A stretch of 64,000 nucleotides of DNA from DASQPR01 sp963836775. GTDB taxonomy: Bacteria > Actinomycetota > Actinomycetes > Mycobacteriales > Micromonosporaceae. A program made the translations under genes and the position numbers. Below the pieces are notes generated by a model. The model ran no database searches, was not told the DNA's origin, and saw only the letters and a program-made list of their open reading frames with translations. Where the stretch lies: contig CAWIKR010000003.1 in the NCBI GenBank assembly GCA_963836775.1, forward strand, positions 1,612,001-1,676,000, given 5' to 3'. Of the stretch, positions 52,051 to 60,784 are shown piece by piece (the stretch's first letter is position 1; every line of letters begins with the position of its first letter).

Positions 52051-52664
52051 TTACCAGGCCTGGTCCGCCTCCCGTGGCCACTGCACCCACCAGGGCTTGA
52101 TCAGGTATGCCACACCACCCGAGCCGCTGCCGATGGAACCGTCGGCCCGGACTCGCTTGGTGCGCAACCAGTCAGTCTCCAGCTGAGTGTGCTTGTAGAT
52201 GTTGCGGACGGCCGCGTCCGAGTTGGATGCGGGGTCGTTGACGATCACGTCACCGGTCTTGGTGAATCCGACGATGACCATGAGGTGGCCCGAGGTCCCG
52301 TAGTTGGCTCCATCCAGCTCAGAGCTCAGGAACGACAGCGAGATGACGACCGGAATACCGGCCTTGATCAGGCGCTCCACATCGTCCATCGAGTGGATCC
52401 GGGTGACGATCGCGTCGGCGCCGTAGGACGCCGCATTCGCAGTGTTGAACGGCCAGTTTCCGGTGCCCGGATATTGAGCGTCGTAGGTCCCGCGTGCCGC
52501 GGTGTCCACGTCCGGGTCGGCGTAGCTCGGGTCGACCCAGGCGTTGTCGGCCGCCGATGGCTTGAGTCCCCAGTAGTCGAGGACCATCTGGGTCGATGTC
52601 GGTGAGCACCAGGCTTCACCGCCGCCGTCGTACTCCGGGCATTCGCCGGAGTGGATTGGCCTGC
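52051..52664 (-). pseudogene. Peptidase C39-like protein, C-terminal catalytic domain only
   Basis: About 200 codons of a papain-like C39_2 domain: GGEAWCSPTSTQMVLDYWG with the catalytic cysteine, LIKAGIPVVISLSFL, GHLMVIVGFTKTGDVIVNDPAS with the histidine and asparagine/aspartate. Intact relatives are exported proteins with about 250 further N-terminal residues and a signal peptide. Here homology begins only at IHSGECPEYDGG, directly beside the stop of the antiporter gene, so the 5' part has been deleted. It lacks a start and export signal. Confidence 0.75.
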
Positions 52665-54536
52665 TCAGCCGAGCAGATCGTCGACGTAGCACCAGCGCCA
52701 CGCCTCGCCGGGCTCCACACTCCGCATCACCGGATGGCCGGTCTCCCGGTAGTGGGCGGTGGCGTGCCGCAGCGGGCTGGAGTCGCAACAGGCGACGTGC
52801 CCGCAGGTCAGGCACATGCGCAGATGGACCCACTTGACTCCGGCTTCGATGCAGGATTCGCACTCGCCAGGATGGTCCGGCCGGGCGGTCCGCGGTGCCT
52901 TGGCCATGTGCGCGCAGTCCCCGGATCCGGGCACCACCGCAAGCTCGTCGCGGATCTCGTCCTCGGCGCGGTCCAAGCGGTCGATCATCGACTCCTCGAG
53001 ATCGATCATCGCCATCACAATCTGCAGCACCCGCTGGTCGAACACGCCGGTGTCACGGACTCGGAGAAGCTCGTCCCGCTCCGCGCCCAGCATCACCATC
53101 CGAAGACGGCGATAGCTCTCGCTGGGGGTGGTTCGCTCCTCTTCGCTGGGGCCGAGCCGTTCCCAGGCCGCATTGGTACGCGACTCGGACCGTGTCACCA
53201 GCGAGTCCACCAGTTCCGGCGCGGTGTGTTCGTCGACCACATCGTTGAGTGCACGGTTGCTGGCGGAGGTCACCTGCTGCAGCAGGTTGGCGACCTGGAG
53301 CGCGTCCTCGGCGTGGCTGGGGCCGCGCAGTTGCAGCCGGCGCACCAGCATCGGCAGCGTCGAGCCCTGAAACAGCAGGGTGCCGCCCACGACGACGAGC
53401 GCCATCAGCACTAGCACGCTCCGGTACGGCGTATCGAGCGGCAGCACGAAGACGACCGCGAGCGTGACCACCCCGCGCATGCCGGCCCACGAGATGACGG
53501 CGGGCACTCGCCAGTTCGGCGGCGGATCTGCCCGCCCGACCGCCGGGATCATCAGCCGGGGGAGATAGGTCGCCGGGAACACCCAGATCGGTCGAAGCAG
53601 CATGACGGCGAGCAGAACGGCGGCACAGATCCCGATCAGCCGGGCGTGCCCCAGATTGGCCCGCCAGGCCGCCTGCACGATGCTCCGGGCCTGCAGGCCG
53701 ATCAGCATGAAGACGGTGTTCTCCAGGACGAACTGCACGGTCCGCCAGTTGGTGCGTTCGGCGATCCGGGACGATGCGGTCTGCCACCGCGGCGCGTTCT
53801 GGCCCAGGATCAGGCCGGCGGTGACCACGGCCAGCACGCCCGAGCCCCGCAGGTGTTCGGCCGGCAGATACGCCACGAACGGCGCCAGGAACGAGATCGT
53901 GGTGTCGATCACCGGGTCGTGGACACGCCGCCGGATCATGCCGAGCACCAGCGCCACCAGCACGCCGATCGCCACTCCGACGCCGACCGCGAGCACGAAT
54001 TCACCCGCGATGTGCACCACGCTGATGGCGCCGGCGATGGCGGCGATCGCGGTTCGCAGGGTCACGATGGCGGTCGCGTCGTTGAGCAGCGACTCGCCCT
54101 CCAGCAGCGTGACGACCCGGCGTGGCAGTCCGACCCGGTTGGCGATGGCGGTCGCCGCGACCGCGTCCGGCGGCGCCACCACCGCGCCCAGAGCCAGCGC
54201 GACCGAGAACGGCACCGGAAGTAGTGACCACACCACGACTGCCACACCCAGCGCGGTGAACACCACCAGCCCCACCGAGAGCAGCAGGATCGGCCGCTTG
54301 TTGGCGCGGAAGTCGACCAGGGACGTGCGGATCGCGGCGGTGTAGAGCAACGGCGGCAGCAGGCCGACGAGGACCAGATCGGGAGTCAGCTCAACGTGCG
54401 GGACGTGCGGCACGAATGACGCCGCGAACCCGACCACGGTCAGAGCCAGTGGCTCGGAGAAGCCAAACCTGGCCGCCAGCGCCGCGACCGCGGTGGAAAC
54501 CGCGACCAACGCGGCGAGCCAAGCGGCGACTTCCAT
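52665..54536 (-). CDS. Na+/H+ antiporter (CPA1/NhaP type) with C-terminal UBP zinc finger
   Basis: A 623-residue protein. Residues 1-400 are about 12 helices with GAVVAPPDAVAATA and EGESLLNDATAIV, the core ion-binding motifs, and WAGMRGVVTLA. A cytoplasmic helical region follows, then a C-terminal UBP-type zinc finger (ECESCIEAGVKWVHLRMCLTC in two parts, HVACCDSSPLRHATAHYRETGHPV). This fusion is recurrent in actinomycetes. It exchanges sodium for protons. GGGGGA precedes ATG 54536. Confidence 0.93.
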   Translation of the reverse strand: MEVAAWLAALVAVSTAVAALAARFGFSEPLALTVVGFAASFVPHVPHVELTPDLVLVGLLPPLLYTAAIRTSLVDFRANKRPILLLSVGLVVFTALGVAVVVWSLLPVPFSVALALGAVVAPPDAVAATAIANRVGLPRRVVTLLEGESLLNDATAIVTLRTAIAAIAGAISVVHIAGEFVLAVGVGVAIGVLVALVLGMIRRRVHDPVIDTTISFLAPFVAYLPAEHLRGSGVLAVVTAGLILGQNAPRWQTASSRIAERTNWRTVQFVLENTVFMLIGLQARSIVQAAWRANLGHARLIGICAAVLLAVMLLRPIWVFPATYLPRLMIPAVGRADPPPNWRVPAVISWAGMRGVVTLAVVFVLPLDTPYRSVLVLMALVVVGGTLLFQGSTLPMLVRRLQLRGPSHAEDALQVANLLQQVTSASNRALNDVVDEHTAPELVDSLVTRSESRTNAAWERLGPSEEERTTPSESYRRLRMVMLGAERDELLRVRDTGVFDQRVLQIVMAMIDLEESMIDRLDRAEDEIRDELAVVPGSGDCAHMAKAPRTARPDHPGECESCIEAGVKWVHLRMCLTCGHVACCDSSPLRHATAHYRETGHPVMRSVEPGEAWRWCYVDDLLG

Positions 54537-54631
54537 TGTTCCCCCAGCGCGTCACGCGGACACCGGAGCAGGAGTCTACCGACTTGATCAGGGCGGTCTG
54601 GCCGGACGGGGGCTCACCCAAGCCGGGCTGA

Positions 54632-55102
54632 TCAGGGAATGACGACCAGCGGCACGCTGCGCCGGCGCCCGCGGCTCAGCGGGCGCCGGGCGCCGGTCAC
54701 CAGCAGGTCGGCGCCGTCGCGCGCGGCGACCGCCAGCAGTGCCCGCGGGGACGCTCCGGTCATGTCGTGAAACCGGATCGGAACCCCGAACTCGGCGGCG
54801 AAGCGCTCGGCCTCGTGCCGGACGTCATCGGCGGCCATCGCCTCCGACCGTCGCACCAGGTCGTCGACCGGCGCCGACGCGGTTAGCGGGAACAGGTAAG
54901 CCATCGCGGCCATCGAGCGCGCCGAGCGGGCGGCATAGATCGCCAGGATCGGGCACCGGGATCGGCGGGCGTGACCGAGTGCCCAGGCAAACGCCCGCCA
55001 GGACGTGGGGGAACCATCCAGCACCACGGCCACCAGGCTCGGCCCGTCGGCGGTCGGCAGCCGCTGGATCTCCGGAGAGTGGTCGATCACACCCAAGAAC
55101 AT
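54632..55102 (-). CDS. Universal stress protein
   Basis: A 156-residue UspA-fold protein: LVAVVLDGSPTSWRAFAWAL at the N-terminus, later GASPRALLAVAARDGADLLVTGARRPLSRGRRRSVPLVVIP-type C-terminus (in segments), with the G-x2-G-x9-G-S/R ATP-loop changed to GARRPLSRGRRRS. ATG 55102 or GTG 55090 are possible starts. Divergent from a MarR/MFS-USP pair. Confidence 0.82.
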   Translation of the reverse strand: MFLGVIDHSPEIQRLPTADGPSLVAVVLDGSPTSWRAFAWALGHARRSRCPILAIYAARSARSMAAMAYLFPLTASAPVDDLVRRSEAMAADDVRHEAERFAAEFGVPIRFHDMTGASPRALLAVAARDGADLLVTGARRPLSRGRRRSVPLVVIP

Positions 55103-55138
55103 AACACCGAAATATAAGTACGTGATATACCTGAACGC

Positions 55139-55600
55139 GTGCCGAGAACTGCAGTGGACCCGAACTCCGAGGTCATGGCCCTGGCCACGACTCTTGAGAG
55201 AGTCGTCACCATGCTTCGCAGGCTGGTCGATACGCCGCAAATCTCCCTCACGACTGCGTCGACGTTGAGAAATCTCGAGACCGCCGGCCCGATTCGGCTC
55301 TCCGAGCTCGCCGTCAGCCAGGGGGTCACCCAACCGGCGATGACGCAGCTCGTCACCCGCCTGGAGCGCGATGGGCTGGCGGCGCGCGGCGGCGATCCGA
55401 CGGATGCCCGGGTCGTGTTGGTCGAGATCACCGATGGTGGCCGGGACTTCCTCGAGCGTCGCCGGGTGCAGCGGGCGGAGCGACTAGACCTGCTGCTGGA
55501 GGCGCTCCCGCCGGCCGACCGAGACGCCATCCTCGCCGCCATTCCGGCCATCCACCGCCTGACCGATCTCGGCCAGACCTTTGAGTTCCCCCCGCGTTAG
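55139..55600 (+). CDS. MarR-family regulator
   Basis: A 153-residue winged helix: IRLSELAVSQGVTQPAMTQLVTRLERDGLAAR is the HTH and GGDPTDARVVLVEITDGG the wing. GTG 55139. The gap to the divergent stress protein has an AT-rich, partly symmetric TATAAGTACGTGATATA, a plausible operator. The MFS-USP gene begins 10 bases downstream with its own GGAG, so both form an operon. Confidence 0.9.
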   Translation: MPRTAVDPNSEVMALATTLERVVTMLRRLVDTPQISLTTASTLRNLETAGPIRLSELAVSQGVTQPAMTQLVTRLERDGLAARGGDPTDARVVLVEITDGGRDFLERRRVQRAERLDLLLEALPPADRDAILAAIPAIHRLTDLGQTFEFPPR

Positions 55601-55610
55601 GAGCACTTTC

Positions 55611-57249
55611 ATGTCGCACCCCGATGCCCCGGCCAGCCCATTCCGGCAGCCGAAGGCGGTTTGGGCGGTCGCGTTCGCCTGCGTCATCTCGTTCATGGGC
55701 ATCGGGCTGGTCGACCCGATCCTGCCCGCTCTCTCCAAGCAACTGGAGGCCACGCCGTCCCAGGTGTCCTTGCTGTTCACCAGCTATCTGCTGGTGACCG
55801 CGGTGGCGATGCTGGCGACCAACTGGGTGTCCAGCCGCCTGGGTGCCAAGCGCACGCTGATCACCGGACTCGTCATCATCGTCGCGTTCGCGGCGCTTGC
55901 CGGCACCTCCGGCAGCATCGGCGGCATCGTCGGTTTCCGGGCCGGCTGGGGTCTCGGCAATGCGCTGTTCATCGCCACATCGCTCGCGGTGATCGTGGCT
56001 TCGGCCAGCGGTGGCTTCGCCGGCGCGATCATCCTCTACGAAACCGCGCTCGGCCTCGGCATCGCGGTCGGTCCGCTGCTCGGCGGGCTGCTCGGTGACA
56101 TCAGCTGGCGCGGCCCGTTCTTCGGGGTCAGCGCACTGATGGCGATCGCGCTGCTCGCCACTATCGTGCTCGTCGAGCCGACTCCGAAGCCGGTTCACCG
56201 CACGTCCCTCGCGGCTCCGCTCAAGGCGTTGCGGCACAAGGGTTTGCTCATCATGAGCCTGATGGCTCTCTGCTACAACTGGGGCTTCTTCACCCTGCTC
56301 GGCTATGCGCCCTATCCGATGCGGCTGACCGCCTTGCAGCTTGGTTTCGTCTTCACCGGGTGGGGCATTCTGGTGGCGCTGTTCAGTGTCGCGGTGGCGC
56401 CCCGGCTGCATCGGCGATTCGGCACCGCACCCACGCTCTACATCAACATGTTGATGCTCGGTGTGCTGCTCGCGGTCATCGGCATCTGGACCGGCTCGCC
56501 GACCGCGGTGATCGTCGCGACGATCCTGTCCGGCGCGTTCATCGGCATCAACAACACGCTGACGACCCAGGCCGTGATGACGGTCGCACCGGTGGAACGG
56601 CCGGTCGCGGCGGCGTCCTACGGCTTCGTCCGGTTCATCGGCGGCGGCCTCGCGCCGTACGCGGCCGGCAAGCTCGCCGAGCACTACAACCTGCACGTGC
56701 CGTTCCTGGTCGGCGCCGGGGCGTTCGTGGTTGCGATCGTGGTTCTTGCCAGCGGACACCGGATCCTCTCCGACGCCGAGCGGTCGGCCCGCGAACCGGT
56801 CGCGGACGTGGCAGCCGCTCCCGAAGCGAGCGTGGCGCCGGTGGTGGTCGCCGTGGATGCGACGCCCGCTGGAGAGCTCGTCGCTCTGCGCGCCGCCCGC
56901 ATCGCCGCAGAGCGCCACGCGCCGCTGGAGCTGTTGCACGTGCAGGAGATTGATGTGATCGGTGAGCAAGCGGTCGACATCGAGTCACTCGACGATGCTC
57001 GCGCGGTGGTCAAGGCGCGGGTGGCGGCCCTGGTCGCGACCGGCGTCGCGGTCAGTGGCCAGGTGCTGCGCAGCGTGTCCGACCACGCGGGCGTCGCGCG
57101 GCTGGTGTCCGAGCATGCCCAGTCGGTCGGCGCTGCAGCTGGTCGTGGTCGGTCCCAATCACGGTGGCCTGGCGACCAGCGCGTTCGGGCGCAACGTTTT
57201 GGTGGTCTATCCGGAGGACGTCGCGGTGTCGGGATCCAGCGCGTCTTAG
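55611..57249 (+). CDS. MFS transporter fused to a universal-stress domain (late frameshift)
   Basis: Residues 1-400 are a 12-helix DHA1 exporter (FMGIGLVDPILPALSKQLEAT in helix 1; NWVSSRLGAKRTLITG motif A). A linker leads to a UspA-like domain (VAPVVVAVDATPAGELVALRAA; LELLHVQEID). One extra base near 57133 shifts the frame just before LQLVVVGPNHGGLATSAFGR and NVLVVYPED; corrected, the protein ends at 57249 with about 545 residues, whereas as read it runs to 57455 with a meaningless tail. The Usp domain suggests nucleotide- or stress-controlled efflux. Confidence 0.85.
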
Positions 57250-57274
57250 GTCATTCGACCGACGTTGGTGGCGT

Positions 57275-57307
57275 CCTCGGTGTTCTGTGCAAAACGGCAC
57301 ACCGAGG
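57275..57307 (+). terminator. Hairpin after the MFS-USP gene
   Basis: CCTCGGTGT and ACACCGAGG, 9-bp perfect stem with a 15-base loop, 25 bases after the corrected stop. As it lies inside the frame as read, its position supports the shorter, corrected gene end. Confidence 0.7.
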
Positions 57308-57421
57308 GCGCAACACCGATGGCCGCATGCGTAGATTTCGGGAAACCCGAGACGGCCTCGCATCGGCTCCCCCTAACGTCAACGGGCGGACACAGAAGTC
57401 GTTGACAATGGGGGAATCGTC

Positions 57422-57847
57422 ATGCGTGCCAAACTATTGGGCGGCGTTGCGATGAGCGTGGCGCTGGGCGCCAGCGCGCTGGCCGCGGCGCCCGCGGCGG
57501 CCGCGCCGGCGCCGGCCTCGGCCGTCGCACATCCGGACTTCTCGCAGGCCACCGGTTCGGAGGCGCCGCCGGTGGTGAAGCCTGGCGGCAAGGTTAACTT
57601 CGGTCTCGATTGCGCCTCCACGTCCGACAGCGCGTCGGCGACCGGCGCCACCGTAGGGCTGCCGAGTGATATGGCGATGCACAAGAGCGGCGCCGAACTG
57701 TTCGGACTGACGGTGACGCTTCCGAAGACCATCAAGCCGGGCGACTACCACGTCAGCCTGCTGTGTGCTGATGGCAGTCTCGCGACCGTCAAGTTCACCG
57801 TCGCGCCCACCGGTCAGGTGACCGCGACCAGCAAGCCGGGAGCCTGA
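57422..57847 (+). CDS. Small secreted protein of unknown function
   Basis: A 141-residue exported protein. Signal peptide LLGGVAMSVALGASALAAAPAAAA, then a beta-rich domain (VVKPGGKVNFGLDCAST ... LFGLTVTLPKTIKPGDYHVSLLCADGSLATVKFTV) with two cysteines likely bonded, an Ig-like layout. GGGGGA precedes the ATG. No enzyme motif. Confidence 0.8.
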   Translation: MRAKLLGGVAMSVALGASALAAAPAAAAPAPASAVAHPDFSQATGSEAPPVVKPGGKVNFGLDCASTSDSASATGATVGLPSDMAMHKSGAELFGLTVTLPKTIKPGDYHVSLLCADGSLATVKFTVAPTGQVTATSKPGA

Positions 57848-57931
57848 GGCCCAGGCTTGCCGGCCGGCGCTCGCTTCGCCTTGGCTGGTCGGAAGACCGG
57901 CTTCCGGCGGCGCGAGGCGGCCGGACAGCGG

Positions 57932-58207
57932 TCAGAACGGCGGTTCGCCGACGCCGTCGATCCGGAGCGTGTGCCCGTCGCAGCCGGGCACCGCGCCGCG
58001 GATGACACCGATCGCCGTACGCCGCCCGATGGTGATCGCCACCTGCTGACGATCGAAGAGCTCCGGGCGATCCACCGTGATGTCACCGTGCCAGCGCTCG
58101 GCGGCCGTGGTGTCGTCGGGATCGGCGGTGCAGGTGAGGTCGGCGGCGCCGGTGACCACCTGGCCGTCAACGGTTATCGAGACCCGGCCGCGGAAAATGG
58201 CGTCCAT
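57932..58207 (-). CDS. Hypothetical small protein
   Basis: A 91-residue, beta-rich protein: IFRGRVSITVDGQVVTGAADL, RWHGDITVDRPELF, GCDGHTLRIDGVGEPPF. The pattern recalls DUF4873-type domains that follow some flavin monooxygenases, but this is uncertain. ATG 58207 with GGAGG close upstream. It lies on the same strand downstream of the quinone-reductase-like gene's end region. Confidence 0.6.
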   Translation of the reverse strand: MDAIFRGRVSITVDGQVVTGAADLTCTADPDDTTAAERWHGDITVDRPELFDRQQVAITIGRRTAIGVIRGAVPGCDGHTLRIDGVGEPPF

Positions 58208-58298
58208 GACCTCCAAGCGTATGCGGCCCGCTGGCGCAGCCGCCGAGGGCCGACGCCGCGCGGACCGCAGCACGCCGCCGAGCCCGGACCAGGGCTGG

Positions 58299-58949
58299 TC
58301 AGGCACCGACCGGAAGCAACAGGTCGCGGCCGTGCACTCGCGCGCTGACCTCGGCTACGCGCCGGGACTCGGTGGCGGCGTCGATCAGGCCGGCCATCGC
58401 GGGTGTCACCGTCGCCAGCGTCAGCTCGGCTTCGGTGCTGCGCAGGTCCAACTGCCAGACGTCGGCCAGGATCCGGCGCATCCAGCCGGTGGCGTGGTCC
58501 CAGCCCTCGCGGGGCGTGCCGGGTGCATACCCGCCGCCGCGGACGGTCACCAGCACGGCCGGCTTGCCGGCCAGGGCCGGCTCGGTGCCGGGCGCCATCC
58601 GGGAGTCGGTGAGGACCAGGTCGACCCACGTTTTGAAGTGCTGGGACACGCCGAAGTTGTAGAGCGGCACGGCGAACAGCAGCGCGTCGGCCGCGAGCAG
58701 CGGATCCACCTCGGCGGCAGCCAACGCCGCCGCGGCGCGCTGATCGGGGTTGCGGTGCTCATCGGGGGTCCAGGAGCCGGTGACCGCACTTGACCACGCC
58801 GTTGCCGGGATCGGCTCGCGGCCGAGATCCCGGCGGATCACCTCGGAGTCCGGGTGCCCGGCCCGCCACTCGGCCTCGACGATGTCCGCGAGCTCGCGGC
58901 TGTGTGAGCCTTCGGTCCGGATGCTGGCGTCCAGCCTGAACAGCGACAT
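58299..58949 (-). CDS. FMN-dependent NADH-azoreductase/quinone-reductase-like flavoprotein
   Basis: A 216-residue flavodoxin-fold enzyme: LDASIRTEGSHSRELADIV binds the FMN phosphate, FAVPLYNFGVSQHFKTWVDLVL is the signature helix region and VTVRGGGYAPGT the isoalloxazine loop. It reduces quinones or azo compounds in two-electron steps. GGAGG precedes ATG 58949. Divergent from an HxlR regulator with a perfect 36-bp palindrome between, the arrangement of YodB-controlled azoreductases. Confidence 0.9.
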   Translation of the reverse strand: MSLFRLDASIRTEGSHSRELADIVEAEWRAGHPDSEVIRRDLGREPIPATAWSSAVTGSWTPDEHRNPDQRAAAALAAAEVDPLLAADALLFAVPLYNFGVSQHFKTWVDLVLTDSRMAPGTEPALAGKPAVLVTVRGGGYAPGTPREGWDHATGWMRRILADVWQLDLRSTEAELTLATVTPAMAGLIDAATESRRVAEVSARVHGRDLLLPVGA

Positions 58950-58990
58950 CTCAATCCTCCTGAGTACGAGCGCTTGGATCGCGCTTGCTG

Positions 58991-59026
58991 CTAGGAATTT
59001 ACTAGCTCGTGCTAGTAAATTCCTAG
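58991..59026. promoter_or_regulatory. 36-bp perfect inverted repeat, HxlR operator candidate
   Basis: CTAGGAATTTACTAGC-TCGT-GCTAGTAAATTCCTAG, 16-bp perfect arms, strikingly AT-rich. It contains TACT...AGTA half-sites like those of YodB/QorR-type HxlR repressors and lies between the two divergent starts. Confidence 0.85.
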
Positions 59027-59063
59027 TACGGAGGAAAATGCAAGGCCGAGTACGCTAGTTCAC

Positions 59064-59438
59064 ATGCCGAAGGCGCAGCCCGTTGACGTGCCGCCCGGAC
59101 ACGACGTCCGGCGCTGCGACGCCGCGCTGGCCCGCGCGTTCGAGTTCCTTGGCAAGCGATGGAACGGCATGATCTTGGGTACGCTCGCGGCCGGCCCCAG
59201 CGGTTTCGCTGAGCTGCGCCGGGCGCTTGACCCGATCACCGACTCGGTCCTGTCGGATCGTCTGTCCGAGCTGGCCTCGGCTGGTCTGGTCAGCCGCGAG
59301 ATCACCGACACCCGGCCGCCGGGCGTCAGCTATGCCTTGACGCCGGCGGGCCAAGCGCTGACGCCGGTGCTCGGCGAGCTCTCCACCTGGGCCTCCGATC
59401 ACTTGATCCCCAAGTGCCCGAGCGGCGAGTCCTGCTGA
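59064..59438 (+). CDS. HxlR-family regulator
   Basis: A 124-residue winged-helix protein. VRRCDAALARAFEFLGKRWNG includes the family's N-terminal conserved cysteine (Cys18); LRRALDPITDSVLSDRLSELASAGLV is the HTH. In YodB/QorR-like members the N-terminal cysteine senses quinones or disulfide stress, and the divergent quinone-reductase-like gene fits that. Two more cysteines near the end (PKCPSGESC) might take part. ATG 59064 is 7 bases after TACGCT (leaderless). Confidence 0.9.
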   Translation: MPKAQPVDVPPGHDVRRCDAALARAFEFLGKRWNGMILGTLAAGPSGFAELRRALDPITDSVLSDRLSELASAGLVSREITDTRPPGVSYALTPAGQALTPVLGELSTWASDHLIPKCPSGESC

Positions 59439-59549
59439 TCCGGCCGTGACCGCGGCGCGGACCAGCGGGCCAATAGATTTGGATCCGGACGGCTACTCTG
59501 CGATTCCCCTCATCGGCGTCGCACGACGCCATCACCCCGCGGAGCGAAC

Positions 59550-59993
59550 ATGCCGTTCGGACGGTCCATTGAAGAGAAGGAAGCCGCTCGCGCCGAGAAG
59601 GAGCGCGTCCGCGCAGAGCAGGCCCGCCAGGAGGCAGACCGGCGGGCGGCGGAGACGGCCGCGGCCGAGCGGGCGCGCTATCTTGCCAGCCCGGTCGGCC
59701 GAGCGACCATGGCGAAGCAGGACGGCGCCCGGTTCTTCGAGGTGAAGCTGGTGGTCAGCACCACCGAAGGCAACACCAGCTGGATCAGTGGCGAGTCGAG
59801 CGCGACCAGCTCGATCACGCACACCGACACCCTCGGCAAAATCGAAGACGTCGGCTGGCGGCTCGAACACGTCGGCTATGTCTTCATCGTGACCAGCGAG
59901 TCCACCCGCGAGCGCGGCTTCAGCACCGGCGAGAACGTCGCCGTCAACGGCCAGACGATGGGCATTTACCTGTTCCGCAACGCCGACGCCTGA
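59550..59993 (+). CDS. Hypothetical protein with N-terminal coiled coil
   Basis: A 147-residue protein. Residues 8-45 are a highly charged Ala/Glu/Arg helix (EEKEAARAEKERVRAEQARQ and on), a probable coiled coil; residues 60-145 form a beta-rich domain (FFEVKLVVST, IEDVGWRLEHVGYVFIVTSE, GIYLFRN). The second half resembles small conserved actinomycete domains of unknown function. ATG 59550. Confidence 0.75.
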   Translation: MPFGRSIEEKEAARAEKERVRAEQARQEADRRAAETAAAERARYLASPVGRATMAKQDGARFFEVKLVVSTTEGNTSWISGESSATSSITHTDTLGKIEDVGWRLEHVGYVFIVTSESTRERGFSTGENVAVNGQTMGIYLFRNADA

Positions 59994-60111
59994 CAGCGCA
60001 GCCCGTGCGTCGATCTGAGATCGCGGATGATCTGAGATCGCGGAGTCGCCGGGCAAAGCCAGACCCAACCGAGCCGGGCCGCGGCAAAGCGGCTCGGCTC
60101 GGCGGCGACCC

Positions 60112-60699
60112 TCAGCGCTTGACCAGCAGGTGCCAGAACCGCGGTGCGTCCCGGAGCGGACCTCGTGCCACGACCTCGTCGGCCGGCCGGTGCATCTCCA
60201 CATCCCAGCCGGGGAACAGGCTCGGCACCTCTGCCGGCCGCATCCGGCGCGGTCCCGGCCTCTTGGCGCCGCCGGGTCCGAAGTAGAACAGCAGCAGGCG
60301 GGCACCGGGGCGACTGACCGCGGTGACCAGGCCGGCCGCGGCCGCCCGGCCTTTGTCGCTCAGGCCGGCAATGCAACCCATGTCCTGCACGGCCGTGACG
60401 TCATCGCCGATGTCGGACACCCGCAGCCGGGTGATGTCGCCGTGCACCAGCCGCACGTCAACGCCGGCCTCGGCCGCGGCGGCTTGAGCCGCGCGCAGCG
60501 CCGGAGAGACGAGGTCGACCCCGGTCACCCGCCAGCCGTTGGAGGCCGCGAACACCGCGTCCTTGCCCGTGCCGCAGCCGACATCGAGCAGATGGCCCGG
60601 CGTGCCGTTTTTGACGAGATCGGTCAGCGGGTCGCTGATCTCGTGCTGGTCCCACGGCGTCAACCCGACCCGGTACATCAGTTGGTATGCGAAAGCCAT
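60112..60699 (-). CDS. Class I SAM-dependent methyltransferase
   Basis: A 195-residue Rossmann methyltransferase: HLLDVGCGTGKDAVFAASNG is motif I, VTGVDLVSPAL motif II, VRLVHGDITRL motif III and DMGCIAGLSDKGR around motif IV. The acceptor is unknown; thiol or small-molecule methylation is typical of this subgroup. Divergent from a TetR regulator with two operators between. Confidence 0.9.
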   Translation of the reverse strand: MAFAYQLMYRVGLTPWDQHEISDPLTDLVKNGTPGHLLDVGCGTGKDAVFAASNGWRVTGVDLVSPALRAAQAAAAEAGVDVRLVHGDITRLRVSDIGDDVTAVQDMGCIAGLSDKGRAAAAGLVTAVSRPGARLLLFYFGPGGAKRPGPRRMRPAEVPSLFPGWDVEMHRPADEVVARGPLRDAPRFWHLLVKR

Positions 60700-60744
60700 G
60701 ATCGTTTCCCTCCGTGCATTGGTTCAGTAGAGTCTAGCTCTTGC

Positions 60745-60778
60745 AATAGAGTGTAACTCTATTAATCGAGTGTTACTC
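60745..60778. promoter_or_regulatory. Two TetR-type operators (GAGTGTwACTC)
   Basis: AATAGAGT-GTA-ACTCTATT (60745-60763) is a perfect palindrome; GAGT-GTT-ACTC (60768-60778) repeats its core 23 bases on. The second overlaps the TACTCT hexamer 5 bases before the TetR start, so binding would block its own promoter and the divergent one. Confidence 0.8.
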
Positions 60779-60784
60779 TAAGCC

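Noticed and set aside
55428..56969. 513-codon minus-strand frame opposite MFS-USP
   Set aside because: His/Arg/Asp-rich antisense shadow.
60014..60041. Direct repeat of GATCTGAGATCGCGG-like sequence
   Set aside because: Two short copies in a gap of about 120 bases; too little to interpret.
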